Source of the DNA: Nonlabens ulvanivorans | GTDB lineage: Bacteria > Bacteroidota > Bacteroidia > Flavobacteriales > Flavobacteriaceae | Direction: 5' to 3' | Length of the DNA stretch: 64,000 nucleotides | NCBI RefSeq assembly: GCF_000732625.1 | Contig: NZ_JPJI01000023.1 | Span: 1 to 64,000 of the forward strand | In this document: positions 56,134-64,000 of the stretch, piece by piece | Layout of the letters: every line of letters starts with the position of its first letter | Numbering within the stretch: the stretch's first letter is position 1 | Position numbers and translations under genes: made by a program | Notes under the pieces: model-generated | What the model was told of the DNA's origin: nothing | Seen by the model: the letters and a program-made list of their open reading frames with translations, nothing else | Database searches by the model: none

Positions 56134-57393
56134 TTAGTCTACTAGTTCAATGGTATAGTGATAGCCGAATGCTATTTTCCTTTTATTAACTTCTTTTACG
56201 TCTGAGTAACCTCTTGCATATCTTTTATTTCCTACTGTTTCTAACCAAAAGGAATTGTGCGTGTTTGGAATCCTTCGGCGACCATTATGTCCCGATACTA
56301 TTGGGTAATCAGAAGCGTTTGTTTTACCTGTCAGAAAATCTAAAATTGGAGGTAGATAAATCTCGTTTTCTTCTTTAACATGTTGTATTCCTGGGTATTC
56401 CTCTGAGAATCGAAAATCAATATAGCTTTTCTTATAATCACTTTCTTGATATTCAAAAACTAAGTAATTTTGCACATCGGTATTTGCACCTACGGCATAT
56501 CTATTTGGATCGTTATCTCTATAAAGTTTACAATACCCATTATAACAAGGGTTTGATAATGAGCTTTCATCTGATGTTGCATAGCTCCCATTTTTATTTT
56601 GTAAGCTAAAAAAAATATTCATTGAGCCTATTTCTCTATTTCGCAAATTGTCTGATTTATTGCATTTAAAAGTGTTCAAGGTGATTTTAAATTTTATAAT
56701 ATTACTTGAATTGCCAACTGTTGATGAAGCTGCACCTGCTGTAGAGATATTAACTATTTTACGCTGTCCATCCCAGCTACCGTAAGCACGATTATTGAAT
56801 TTACCTTGGAACGTGGTATTCTTAAAAATGAAAGAACAGGTTTCATTAACAGCACCTAGTTTTCTTCTGTACTTGCCGGTAAAGATCCCTGTAGTATGAT
56901 TCATTTTGCCCCATACCATACCACCATTGTTTCCATAATGAGCAACCATAATACCTGTCTTGCTATTTATAAAATCTAGCTCACCATATGTCGTAGTCCA
57001 TTTTCCTTTGATGTAGTTTTGGTCAGCATCGGTAGTTTTTGTTCCGTTCCAGGCGCCTTGTTCGTGGCTTGCAGTCCATCCCCATGTTCCTGTAAAAGAA
57101 TTACCAGATTTAATCCATTTGAAATAGCCCACGCGTCCATTGTTGTCGAATTCTCCATAAAAAGCTGTTCCCATGGTGGTAAGTGATCTAATGGCGCCTA
57201 ATTCTCTGTAAGTTCCAACTACATATTGATTTTTTTGGTTTAAAATTACTTGCCCAAAAGATGTATCCCAGGTTCCTGTCCAGTCCGTTACAAGTGTTTC
57301 TATACAGGATGAGTTTTTTGTTTCCGCTTTCGCGAAAGCGCAATTGACTATCGTCAATGCTATTAACATTATTATATATTTTAAATTCTTCAT
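56134..57393 (-). CDS. Exported protein, paralogue 1 of a tandem pair
   Basis: The signal peptide includes AFAKAE, encoded by a palindrome copy (57326-57339). The N-terminal half has repeated units of about 45 residues with the pattern G-x-W-x(4)-G near the start of each unit (TGTWDTSFGQVILN, KGKWTTTYGELDFI). The C-terminal part contains GRRRIPNTHNSFW then RGYSDVKEVN and ends GYHYTIELVD. The same order is seen in the next gene, at moderate identity. No sorting domain of T9SS is seen. Function is unknown. Confidence 0.7.
   Translation of the reverse strand: MKNLKYIIMLIALTIVNCAFAKAETKNSSCIETLVTDWTGTWDTSFGQVILNQKNQYVVGTYRELGAIRSLTTMGTAFYGEFDNNGRVGYFKWIKSGNSFTGTWGWTASHEQGAWNGTKTTDADQNYIKGKWTTTYGELDFINSKTGIMVAHYGNNGGMVWGKMNHTTGIFTGKYRRKLGAVNETCSFIFKNTTFQGKFNNRAYGSWDGQRKIVNISTAGAASSTVGNSSNIIKFKITLNTFKCNKSDNLRNREIGSMNIFFSLQNKNGSYATSDESSLSNPCYNGYCKLYRDNDPNRYAVGANTDVQNYLVFEYQESDYKKSYIDFRFSEEYPGIQHVKEENEIYLPPILDFLTGKTNASDYPIVSGHNGRRRIPNTHNSFWLETVGNKRYARGYSDVKEVNKRKIAFGYHYTIELVD
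57326..57339. repeat. 14-bp palindrome copy 14 (in signal peptide of paralogue 1)
   Basis: Perfect GCTTTCGCGAAAGC. On the gene's strand it encodes AFAKA close to the expected cleavage site (AKA, then ET). Confidence 0.97.
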
Positions 57394-57408
57394 TTTGTAT
57401 AATTTTAA

Positions 57409-58593
57409 TTATTTAAGTTTAAGAGTATAGAAATAGCCCCATTTATCGTCGTTTCCATATTTTATGAAGGCATAACCACGAACCGTACGCTTACCATTTG
57501 CCTCCGTAAGCCAGAAAGTATGATCTGAATCAGGAATGATTTTACGACCATCAGGACCGTTGACAAAACTGGAAGCATCTCGCTGAAAATTGAGGTATTC
57601 TAGAATAGATTTAAGTGATATAGTAGATAATCTAAGACGGTCTTCTGCATTACTTGCTCTAGTTCTTCTATGTGTAAAAGAAAATCCTAAACGAGGATTA
57701 CTATAGTATCCTGCTGGACCTACTAGACTGTAAAAAATATCTCCCGAGACGGTTCTATTTACATCATAAGATTGATTTTCTTGATATCTTTTATTGGTTT
57801 GATCTGTGTACAAATCTCTTGTAAAAAGAGTTCCTATATCATCATATAAAATCATTGTGATGTTAATTTTTCCCCATTCTTTATCTCTAGGTCTGCCTTT
57901 ATTGGCATAGTTTTTAATGGTTTGAAATTTTAATTCTAATAGATTTCTAGATTCAGAACCTCTGAAATTTTGTTTAGAAAAACCTGGAACAGTAACGGTA
58001 CCATAAATCCCATGGTTCCAATCAAATGATAATGTAAATCCAGTATTACATTTTATGGTATTCTCATCTGATGTGATGTAACCTTTAAACTGCTTATTTT
58101 TATAATCTCCATAGACATAAAACTCTTTGTTGTTAGTATATAAAAACCCAGCAACTCGACCATTAGAGTTTTGAATCAGTTGCATTGTTCCTAGTTTAGT
58201 CTGAAAGGTTTTAGTCAATTCATTATTAGGGAAATTGGTTGATTGTAACGTTCCATTCCAGCCGCCATCCCACTTATTAAATCCTGTGGTAGTTTTCCAT
58301 TTATAGTTGCCATTCCATCCATTTGTCGAATTGGGTGAAAATGACACCAGTCCATTCTTGCAATTATTTGAGAAGGCGCCTGTATAAACAGTTCCTCTGC
58401 CAGTTATGGTAAACGGCGATAATAAAATATGCCCATATTTATTATATAGTCCAACAGCTTTATTACCAGATTTTGAATTTAGAATATGCACCTCTCCATG
58501 TGGAGAAGTAAAAACGCCATCCTTTAATTTATCGTTTGCAAGAACCGTGTTGTATAGCAATACGGTCAGTAAAGTGGTGAAGAATATTTTCAT
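57409..58593 (-). CDS. Exported protein, paralogue 2 of a tandem pair
   Basis: This 394-residue relative of the gene after it has a signal peptide (about residues 1-19, ending VLAND). The N-terminal half again carries the G-x-W/Y repeats (KTFQTKLGTMQLIQNSNG). The C-terminal end (GRKIIPDSDHTFWLTEANGKR, then RGYAFIKYG and GYFYTLKLK) lines up with that of paralogue 1. The two probably arose by tandem duplication. Between them is a 15-base gap, and the OmpA-type gene lies three bases upstream. Function is unknown. Confidence 0.7.
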   Translation of the reverse strand: MKIFFTTLLTVLLYNTVLANDKLKDGVFTSPHGEVHILNSKSGNKAVGLYNKYGHILLSPFTITGRGTVYTGAFSNNCKNGLVSFSPNSTNGWNGNYKWKTTTGFNKWDGGWNGTLQSTNFPNNELTKTFQTKLGTMQLIQNSNGRVAGFLYTNNKEFYVYGDYKNKQFKGYITSDENTIKCNTGFTLSFDWNHGIYGTVTVPGFSKQNFRGSESRNLLELKFQTIKNYANKGRPRDKEWGKINITMILYDDIGTLFTRDLYTDQTNKRYQENQSYDVNRTVSGDIFYSLVGPAGYYSNPRLGFSFTHRRTRASNAEDRLRLSTISLKSILEYLNFQRDASSFVNGPDGRKIIPDSDHTFWLTEANGKRTVRGYAFIKYGNDDKWGYFYTLKLK

Positions 58594-58596
58594 GAT

Positions 58597-59931
58597 TTAT
58601 AATTGCTTAATTTCTACTCTGCGATTTTGAGCTTTAGAAACAGAGTCTTCTCCATAAAAAATTGGTGCATTTTCTCCCTTTCCTGAGGTTGTCAATCGGC
58701 TGGCGTCGACGCCGTATTGATTGATCAAAACATATTTTACAGCATTTGCTCGATTTTCTGAGAGTTGCTGATTCATTAATTCATCTCCATCAGTATCTGT
58801 GTGACCTATAATTTCATAAGTATTTGATGATTTTGCCATTTCTTGCGATAGCCTTTTCAATACTCCAGCAGACTCAGGTTTTATAATCGTAGTGCCGGTA
58901 TCAAAAGTGATTCCGTGTGCCTGATAAGAACCATTTTCAAATAAACTTTGTGGGATTTCGACATCACCAGCATACTTGATATTACTAATGTAAAAATGTT
59001 GATCATCAGGAGATATATTAGTTCCAAATCTGAGCGTGGAATAAACTGCTGCTGGATCTAAGGCTCTCATCATATCAATCACCTTTTCCTCATTAACATA
59101 CATTTTGATGCGCAGTCCTTTTTTAACAATAGCGACGTGATGTACTTTATCTATTATGGACTGATTATAGAAAGCATCATAACTAGTTTTTGAAGTAGCG
59201 TTAAGACCAGGTGTTTTAGCTTTTTTATTAATTAGGATTCCGTAGCCACTGCCACCGCCAGCACCTATTCTTAGGTAAGTATAGGCTTTACCTTCATAGG
59301 CATCAGACAGATAAGAGTTTGCATCTTTAAGGTCTGATAGAATGATATCAAAATGCCTTTTAAATGCAGACTCTTGAGGGAAATCATGAGCGATATCAAA
59401 TTCAAGAGTAAAATCTTCTTGCCAGTTATCTATGATGTCATTCATAACCAGCGTTTTTGACCCATTACCTATTTGGAGCCATTTTCCAGGTTGCGCATTC
59501 ATTTCTACTACCTCAGCACTACTATCAGTATTCCATGTAGAAGGAAAATCCCCTATAAAAGTGCTTGTAAAATCCTCCATGACTTTAAGATCAGCTCCAG
59601 GTATAAAATCATATTTAGTATACGATTCAAAAAGATTTTCTTGTTGAGAAGGAACATCCATTTGATTTATAGATTGGTCTTGATCCATTCCCATAGGAGC
59701 ATCTTCCATAGTAGGATATTCGTCATTCCTGATTCTCGTGGAATCAGTGGTAGTTGAGTCGCTTGAGAATAATAAATCATCTACACTTTTATCAACTTTC
59801 TGTTCTATTTTTTGTTCGGTTTGTTTAAGTTTTTTGTCCACCTTTTTTTTAAGTTTTTTAAAAAACTGCGCGTTTGCAACTGTGGAGAAGGATAAAGCGA
59901 TAATGCACATCCATTGTATTGATTTTTTCAT
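58597..59931 (-). CDS. OmpA-family protein with a long N-terminal extension
   Basis: This 444-residue exported protein has a signal peptide (about residues 1-21), then a very Lys-rich stretch (FFKKLKKKVDKKLKQTEQKIEQKVD). The middle region (about residues 110-325) looks like a concanavalin-type beta sandwich: GNGSKTLVMND, EFDIAHDFP and LRIGAGGGSGYGILINK. The C-terminal OmpA domain has IIGHTDTDGDE, LSENRANAVKYVL and AQNRRVEIKQL. It heads the minus-strand operon and is divergent from the ECF sigma gene. Confidence 0.82.
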   Translation of the reverse strand: MKKSIQWMCIIALSFSTVANAQFFKKLKKKVDKKLKQTEQKIEQKVDKSVDDLLFSSDSTTTDSTRIRNDEYPTMEDAPMGMDQDQSINQMDVPSQQENLFESYTKYDFIPGADLKVMEDFTSTFIGDFPSTWNTDSSAEVVEMNAQPGKWLQIGNGSKTLVMNDIIDNWQEDFTLEFDIAHDFPQESAFKRHFDIILSDLKDANSYLSDAYEGKAYTYLRIGAGGGSGYGILINKKAKTPGLNATSKTSYDAFYNQSIIDKVHHVAIVKKGLRIKMYVNEEKVIDMMRALDPAAVYSTLRFGTNISPDDQHFYISNIKYAGDVEIPQSLFENGSYQAHGITFDTGTTIIKPESAGVLKRLSQEMAKSSNTYEIIGHTDTDGDELMNQQLSENRANAVKYVLINQYGVDASRLTTSGKGENAPIFYGEDSVSKAQNRRVEIKQL

Positions 59932-60038
59932 AATTCGATCGTAATAGTTTGTTGCCTTTTAATGAGTTGTATCTTTAAAGGTTAACACAGTTGCATAGAT
60001 ATTTGTAATTTTACTGAAGCTCTAGACGTGACTTTTCT

Positions 60039-60578
60039 ATGAAAAACCAACCTATTATTGAATTACTAAAATCTGGAGAGGCTGCTTTTTTTAAGGAACA
60101 ATACAGTCTGTATCGAGAAGAGTTTATAGGATATGCCTTGAAAAAAGGAGTCGATCCAGAAGCTGCTGTAGATATCTATCAAGACTCCTTTGTAATTTTA
60201 TTTGAGAATGCAGCCTCTGGAAAATTACAATCACTAACCAGCAGTTTAAAGACCTACATTTTTGGCATTGCAAATAATAAAATCTACGAGGTTCTAAGAA
60301 AAGATCAAAACACTGTTAACCTTGATGATCTATCCTACATAAAAGAAGAAATAACACATTTAGATCTGGAAGAGCAAGTCTTAACTTCAAATCAACGAGT
60401 CCTACGTGTGGCATTTGATCAACTAGGAGAACGTTGTAAAAATATCATTTCACTATTTTATTTGGACGGTCTGACTATAAAAGAAATAATGACCGTAGAA
60501 AATTATACTAGTGAAAATACAGTAAAAGCCCAAAAAAGCCGCTGCATGAAGCAACTTAAAGAACTCACAAAAAACTAA
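60039..60578 (+). CDS. ECF-type RNA polymerase sigma factor
   Basis: The 179 residues carry region 2 (DIYQDSFVILFENAASGKL, about residues 45-63) and region 4 (CKNIISLFYLDGLTIKEIMTVENYTSENTVKAQ, about residues 131-163), as in ECF sigma factors. The next gene begins one base after the stop and encodes a membrane protein of anti-sigma-like build. The divergent operon of exported proteins is a candidate target. Confidence 0.88.
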   Translation: MKNQPIIELLKSGEAAFFKEQYSLYREEFIGYALKKGVDPEAAVDIYQDSFVILFENAASGKLQSLTSSLKTYIFGIANNKIYEVLRKDQNTVNLDDLSYIKEEITHLDLEEQVLTSNQRVLRVAFDQLGERCKNIISLFYLDGLTIKEIMTVENYTSENTVKAQKSRCMKQLKELTKN

Positions 60579-60579
60579 T

Positions 60580-61329
60580 ATGGATTCCCTTACCCTTATA
60601 CAAAACGTGATTCATAATCGAGCTTCTCAAGCTGAGTTTATAGAATTTCAAAATCGTCTGGAAAAAGACCCTGCATTTAAAGCGCTTTATGAAGAGTCTC
60701 TAGATATAAGGGCAATTGCATTGGAACAGAAAAAATCAAAACTCAAAAACCTATTACAAGAACAAGAAAGAAAATTAAATCAACCAGCGTCTGAAGGTTC
60801 TACAATAACTAAAAAGACTAGTGTTTTTAAATTTTTAATTCCAGCTGTAGCCGCTGCTGCTATCATTATTTTTTCATTGAATCTATTCGGTAATAGTATT
60901 ACAACATTAGAGCTTTTTGAATCTAATTACGAACCATACAGGAATGTAATGGGTGGTATAGAGCGCGGTGAAGAAATCAAAGAAGACTTAATAAGTAAGG
61001 CATTTTATACTTATGAAATAAAAGATTATACCACTGCAGCTATATTGTTTGAACAGTTATATGAAACCGATCAACAAAGCATGTACCTCTTTTATCATGC
61101 AAATGCTCAATTAGGAAAGGGAAATACGCAAAAAGCCATTTCTTTATACAAACAACATCAGAATGTACAAGATGATTTTTATGCACGATCCCGATGGTAT
61201 CTTGCTTTGGCATATTTGAAGAATGATCAAATACAAGAAAGTATTGCTGTTCTAGAGGGAATTTCTAAAGTTAAGTCTTACAACTACGTTAAGGCTAGAG
61301 AGCTTTTATTAAGTTTAGAAGATTTGTAG
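60580..61329 (+). CDS. Anti-sigma-like membrane protein with TPR-like repeats
   Basis: This 249-residue protein has a cytoplasmic N-terminus (about residues 1-85) and a single membrane helix (about residues 87-105, FLIPAVAAAAIIIFSLNLFG). The extracytoplasmic part has TPR-like pairs (YTTAAILFEQLYETD and TQKAISLYKQH). Its position one base after an ECF sigma gene makes anti-sigma function likely, although no zinc-binding anti-sigma motif is visible. Confidence 0.72.
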   Translation: MDSLTLIQNVIHNRASQAEFIEFQNRLEKDPAFKALYEESLDIRAIALEQKKSKLKNLLQEQERKLNQPASEGSTITKKTSVFKFLIPAVAAAAIIIFSLNLFGNSITTLELFESNYEPYRNVMGGIERGEEIKEDLISKAFYTYEIKDYTTAAILFEQLYETDQQSMYLFYHANAQLGKGNTQKAISLYKQHQNVQDDFYARSRWYLALAYLKNDQIQESIAVLEGISKVKSYNYVKARELLLSLEDL

Positions 61330-61336
61330 AAGTTTT

Positions 61337-61350
61337 GCTTTCGCGAAAGC
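61337..61350. repeat. 14-bp palindrome copy 15 (intergenic)
   Basis: Perfect GCTTTCGCGAAAGC, eight bases after the stop of the anti-sigma-like gene. Confidence 0.97.
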
Positions 61351-61426
61351 GTGAACTACATAAAAAATATCTACAAACATGTTAACCTTTACAAACGTGT
61401 TTGCATTAAGAGGAAAATGACCTCTC

Positions 61427-63031
61427 ATGAAGAACTTTACAACCTATTTACTTTTATTTATTACCATACAATTTTCTAGTGCACAATTCTATGGACCTAA
61501 TGATTTTAGAATCAGTGATGCTGGCGGTTTTGGCAGTACGGCTACAGAGGTAGACTTTCCAGACCTAGCTTATAATATTACATCTCAAAATTACCTAGTA
61601 GTATGGGATAGCGATGATACCGATCAAACTGGAGTTGTAAATAACAATAATCAAATAATAGGTCGTTTTACAGATCTTAATGGTAATATTCAAGGTAACG
61701 ACATATTGATATCATCATTAAACTTAGGAAATAATCAGCGCCGTAATCTTCATCCTAGAATAACTTTTAATACTACAGACAATAACTATTTGGTTGTATA
61801 TCAAGGTGATTTTAATAGTAATAAAACTGAAGCTTATGGAGTAATCGTTAACCAAGACGGGACTATAAATACTACCGATTTTAGAATAAGTTTTACGGCT
61901 GCAAATGAAGATGGTAGGTCTCCAGCAATAGCTTATAATCCAAATTTGAATGAATATTTGGCCATATTTATTTCTAGGATTTTTTCGACCAGCACAACGC
62001 CTGCTCGAGTAGAAATTACGGGTCAGAGAATCTCTAATACAGGTGTATTATTAGGGAGTGCTTTTGATATCACTAATTCAACCACTGCTGGTGCGCAAAC
62101 TAATGGATCAATTCCAGACATTATATTTAATCCGCTTTCTAATGATTATGTTGTTACCTATGTCGCTTCTCCTATAACAAATGAAGAAGAGGCCTATGCA
62201 ACAATAGTAAGTCAAACAGGTGTCATAGGTAATACCGTGCGATTGAGTAATAGAGGTGCAATAGGTAATTCAGGTTTTGCTAACAAATCGGTTAGAGCAG
62301 CTCATAGTAATATAGACAATTCTTATCTATTTGTTTATGAAGCAGATAATTCTACTCAAGGAGAATATGACGTTTTTGGAGTGATTTACGATGCTACAAT
62401 GAACCTACTAGTGCCTGAATTTGATATAAGTCAAGTAGGTGGCAGCGATACCAGATTAGATGCAGTGGCTCCTCATGTTGAATGGTTGCCGTCAGACAAT
62501 ATGTTTTATGTTGTTTTTCAAGCTAACCCATTCTTTAGTGATAGAAATGAAAGAGAAATATTCATGCGTTCCGTATCTTCTACTGGAACGGTAGGTGCAA
62601 ATTTACTTAGAGTATCTGAAGCGCCTGTGGCTGCTGCAGGAAGCGCAACGCAACCTAGAATAGTCAGTAACGGAGATGGTGCTTTACTTACGGTTTATAA
62701 AGCCGAAGACACATCTACTCAAAGCATGATGGTAAACGGCGAATTTGAGATCTATGGTCAGTTTTATGGGACAGCCACCTTTAATGAGACTGAACAGGAA
62801 TTAACAGCTGTAAATGTATATCCCAATCCTGCCTTAAATGAAATTTATATCACGGGTCTTGATCATGTTTTTTCATTATCTATTTATGATGCCGTAGGAA
62901 AACAGGTTTTTAAAAAGAAAAATCATAGCAGTGATCAATCCATTTCTATAACTGATTTTTCTAAAGGTTTATATTTTATAGAAATAGAAATGCCTGAAAG
63001 AAAAGAAGTTATTAAATTTATAAAGGAATAG
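61427..63031 (+). CDS. Secreted protein with T9SS type A sorting domain
   Basis: The signal peptide (about residues 1-19, ending QFSSA) is followed by about 430 residues of repeating units with YNITSQNYLVVWDSDD-like and FNTTDNNYLVVYQGD-like motifs, a beta-propeller-like pattern. The C-terminal 80 residues (VNVYPNPALNEIYI, then DAVGKQVFKK, then FSKGLYFIEIE and KEVIKFIKE) form a type A sorting domain that directs export by the T9SS encoded in the window. The substrate or ligand is unknown. Confidence 0.88.
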   Translation: MKNFTTYLLLFITIQFSSAQFYGPNDFRISDAGGFGSTATEVDFPDLAYNITSQNYLVVWDSDDTDQTGVVNNNNQIIGRFTDLNGNIQGNDILISSLNLGNNQRRNLHPRITFNTTDNNYLVVYQGDFNSNKTEAYGVIVNQDGTINTTDFRISFTAANEDGRSPAIAYNPNLNEYLAIFISRIFSTSTTPARVEITGQRISNTGVLLGSAFDITNSTTAGAQTNGSIPDIIFNPLSNDYVVTYVASPITNEEEAYATIVSQTGVIGNTVRLSNRGAIGNSGFANKSVRAAHSNIDNSYLFVYEADNSTQGEYDVFGVIYDATMNLLVPEFDISQVGGSDTRLDAVAPHVEWLPSDNMFYVVFQANPFFSDRNEREIFMRSVSSTGTVGANLLRVSEAPVAAAGSATQPRIVSNGDGALLTVYKAEDTSTQSMMVNGEFEIYGQFYGTATFNETEQELTAVNVYPNPALNEIYITGLDHVFSLSIYDAVGKQVFKKKNHSSDQSISITDFSKGLYFIEIEMPERKEVIKFIKE

Positions 63032-63041
63032 TGATTCATTA

Positions 63042-64000
63042 ATGAAATTCAGTCAACTCATAATAAGCATCTTTATCATCACACTAATTTGTAGTTGTGA
63101 GAAAAAAGAGGTGGAAAAAGAATTGCCAAAAAGCCAAGTTTCTCAGGAGCTCGAAAAAGCTAAAAAACTTTATAAAGAAACTACTATTGACTTTATAAAA
63201 TATTCAAATAAACAGATACGTCAAAAATTAGATAGTGCATTAGCAATCACTAATTCTATTAAAAAACATGACACGGCTTTCTTAATTAAACTTTACCGAT
63301 ATGACGCTCAATTCAAAGGATTAAATCTAAAGATGGATGAGTCTCTTAATCAATTAGAAAAAGTTATTTTATTACAACAGTCATATTCACAAACGGATAC
63401 TTTAAAGCTTCTTTCTGACTATCATTTTATTTCTCGATATTCTTTGGATAATAGTCTTTTGAGAAAAGCTCTTTACGAAGGTGTAAGGCCGCAAAAAGAT
63501 CTAGCAAGCAAGCAACTAGAGTCTTTTCCTGAAGTAAATAAACAAAGTATAGAATATTTACAGTATTTGCTTAATGCAATGAGTTCTGAATACTCGATAT
63601 ATCAAGAACTAGGCGATTTTGCTGCTATTGAAAAATGGATTACGGAAGCTGAGCCTTTTTTTCTTAGTCAAATGGAGTCTGTATCTAATTATAAAAATAA
63701 CTCATCGACTCCAAAAAATCCATACTACGATTTTGAAATTAACTATTATTTGTCAAACCTAGCATTTAAACTATCGGAATATTATTTTATTAATAATCAA
63801 CAGGATAAAGCTATCTTCTATAATAATCATTTCAAAGCCTTCTACCATCCTGTAGATAATTATGCAAATCTAGTTTACTGCCTTAGAAAATTTAGATCTA
63901 AGCAAAAATTAGATGAAAAAGAAATAGACAGTATGTATCGTCAAGCTGTATTTCACAATAATTTGGTTCAAAAAAACAGTCATTTTAAGGAGATAGAGAA
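63042..64000 (+). CDS. Putative lipoprotein, 3' end beyond the window
   Basis: The frame from the ATG at 63042 is open to the window end (319 codons seen). The signal peptide (IISIFIITLICSC) ends in a lipobox cysteine. The mature part begins EKKEVEKELPKS and is helical and Lys/Leu-rich, as in helical-repeat or TPR proteins. I do not recognise the family. It starts 10 bases after the T9SS cargo gene, so co-transcription is possible. Confidence 0.75.
   Translation, partial: MKFSQLIISIFIITLICSCEKKEVEKELPKSQVSQELEKAKKLYKETTIDFIKYSNKQIRQKLDSALAITNSIKKHDTAFLIKLYRYDAQFKGLNLKMDESLNQLEKVILLQQSYSQTDTLKLLSDYHFISRYSLDNSLLRKALYEGVRPQKDLASKQLESFPEVNKQSIEYLQYLLNAMSSEYSIYQELGDFAAIEKWITEAEPFFLSQMESVSNYKNNSSTPKNPYYDFEINYYLSNLAFKLSEYYFINNQQDKAIFYNNHFKAFYHPVDNYANLVYCLRKFRSKQKLDEKEIDSMYRQAVFHNNLVQKNSHFKEIE

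Overview
This is a chromosomal window of a low-GC, probably marine member of the Flavobacteriaceae (Bacteroidota). The reasons are a complete type IX secretion/gliding core (gldK-gldL-gldM-gldN), an XrtF exosortase pair, a secreted protein with a T9SS C-terminal sorting domain, several lipoproteins and OmpA-type proteins, and promoters of the Bacteroidetes TTG-N(19-22)-TAnnTTTG type. A 14-bp palindrome, GCTTTCGCGAAAGC, occurs 15 times. This and the gene set remind me of the Nonlabens/Dokdonia group, but I cannot assign a genus from the sequence alone.

Layout. 0.2-8.6 kb: acyl-CoA dehydrogenase, AnmK, an amino-acid dehydrogenase, the NhaB antiporter, an ExbB-ExbD-TonB-like set and FolC. 8.65-15.88 kb: a tRNA-Val gene followed by an island of about 7.1 kb. 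The island is bounded by a 46-bp direct repeat of the tRNA 3' end plus terminator. It holds three N-terminally truncated Rhs-tip cassettes (candidate polymorphic toxins), each with a candidate immunity gene, plus an IS6-family element, the broken tail of an XRE regulator and a cluster of palindromes. No integrase is visible, and the 14-bp palindrome is absent from the island. 16-24.8 kb: GalE, a GAF protein, XrtF and partner, then a minus-strand set (small membrane protein, methyltransferase, membrane sulfatase/phosphotransferase-like protein, TIMP-like secreted protein), then a large zincin lipoprotein. 25-31.6 kb: groS, groL and the miaB - sigma-54 activator - lptE - TPR-like - secG operon. 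31.9-40.3 kb: topA, an arginase-fold protein with degenerate metal sites, and gldKLMN. 40.3-53.9 kb: a FAD oxidoreductase, DUF983, an ABC-F protein, an RND efflux operon (MFP, permease, TolC, small CPxC protein), a DUF2383 protein, initiator tRNA-Met and an M16 peptidase. 53.9-64 kb: an OmpA lipoprotein, a five-gene minus-strand operon of mostly unrecognised exported proteins divergent from an ECF sigma/anti-sigma-like pair, a T9SS cargo protein and an unfinished lipoprotein gene.

How the parts fit. Much of the window serves the cell envelope: energy transduction (ExbBD/TonB), LPS assembly (LptE), SecG, T9SS, exosortase, RND efflux and OmpA proteins. The two most notable signals are the tRNA-bounded island of orphan Rhs-tip cassettes in opposing orientations, and the palindrome, which lies between genes as well as in frame inside genes, where it usually encodes AFAKA.
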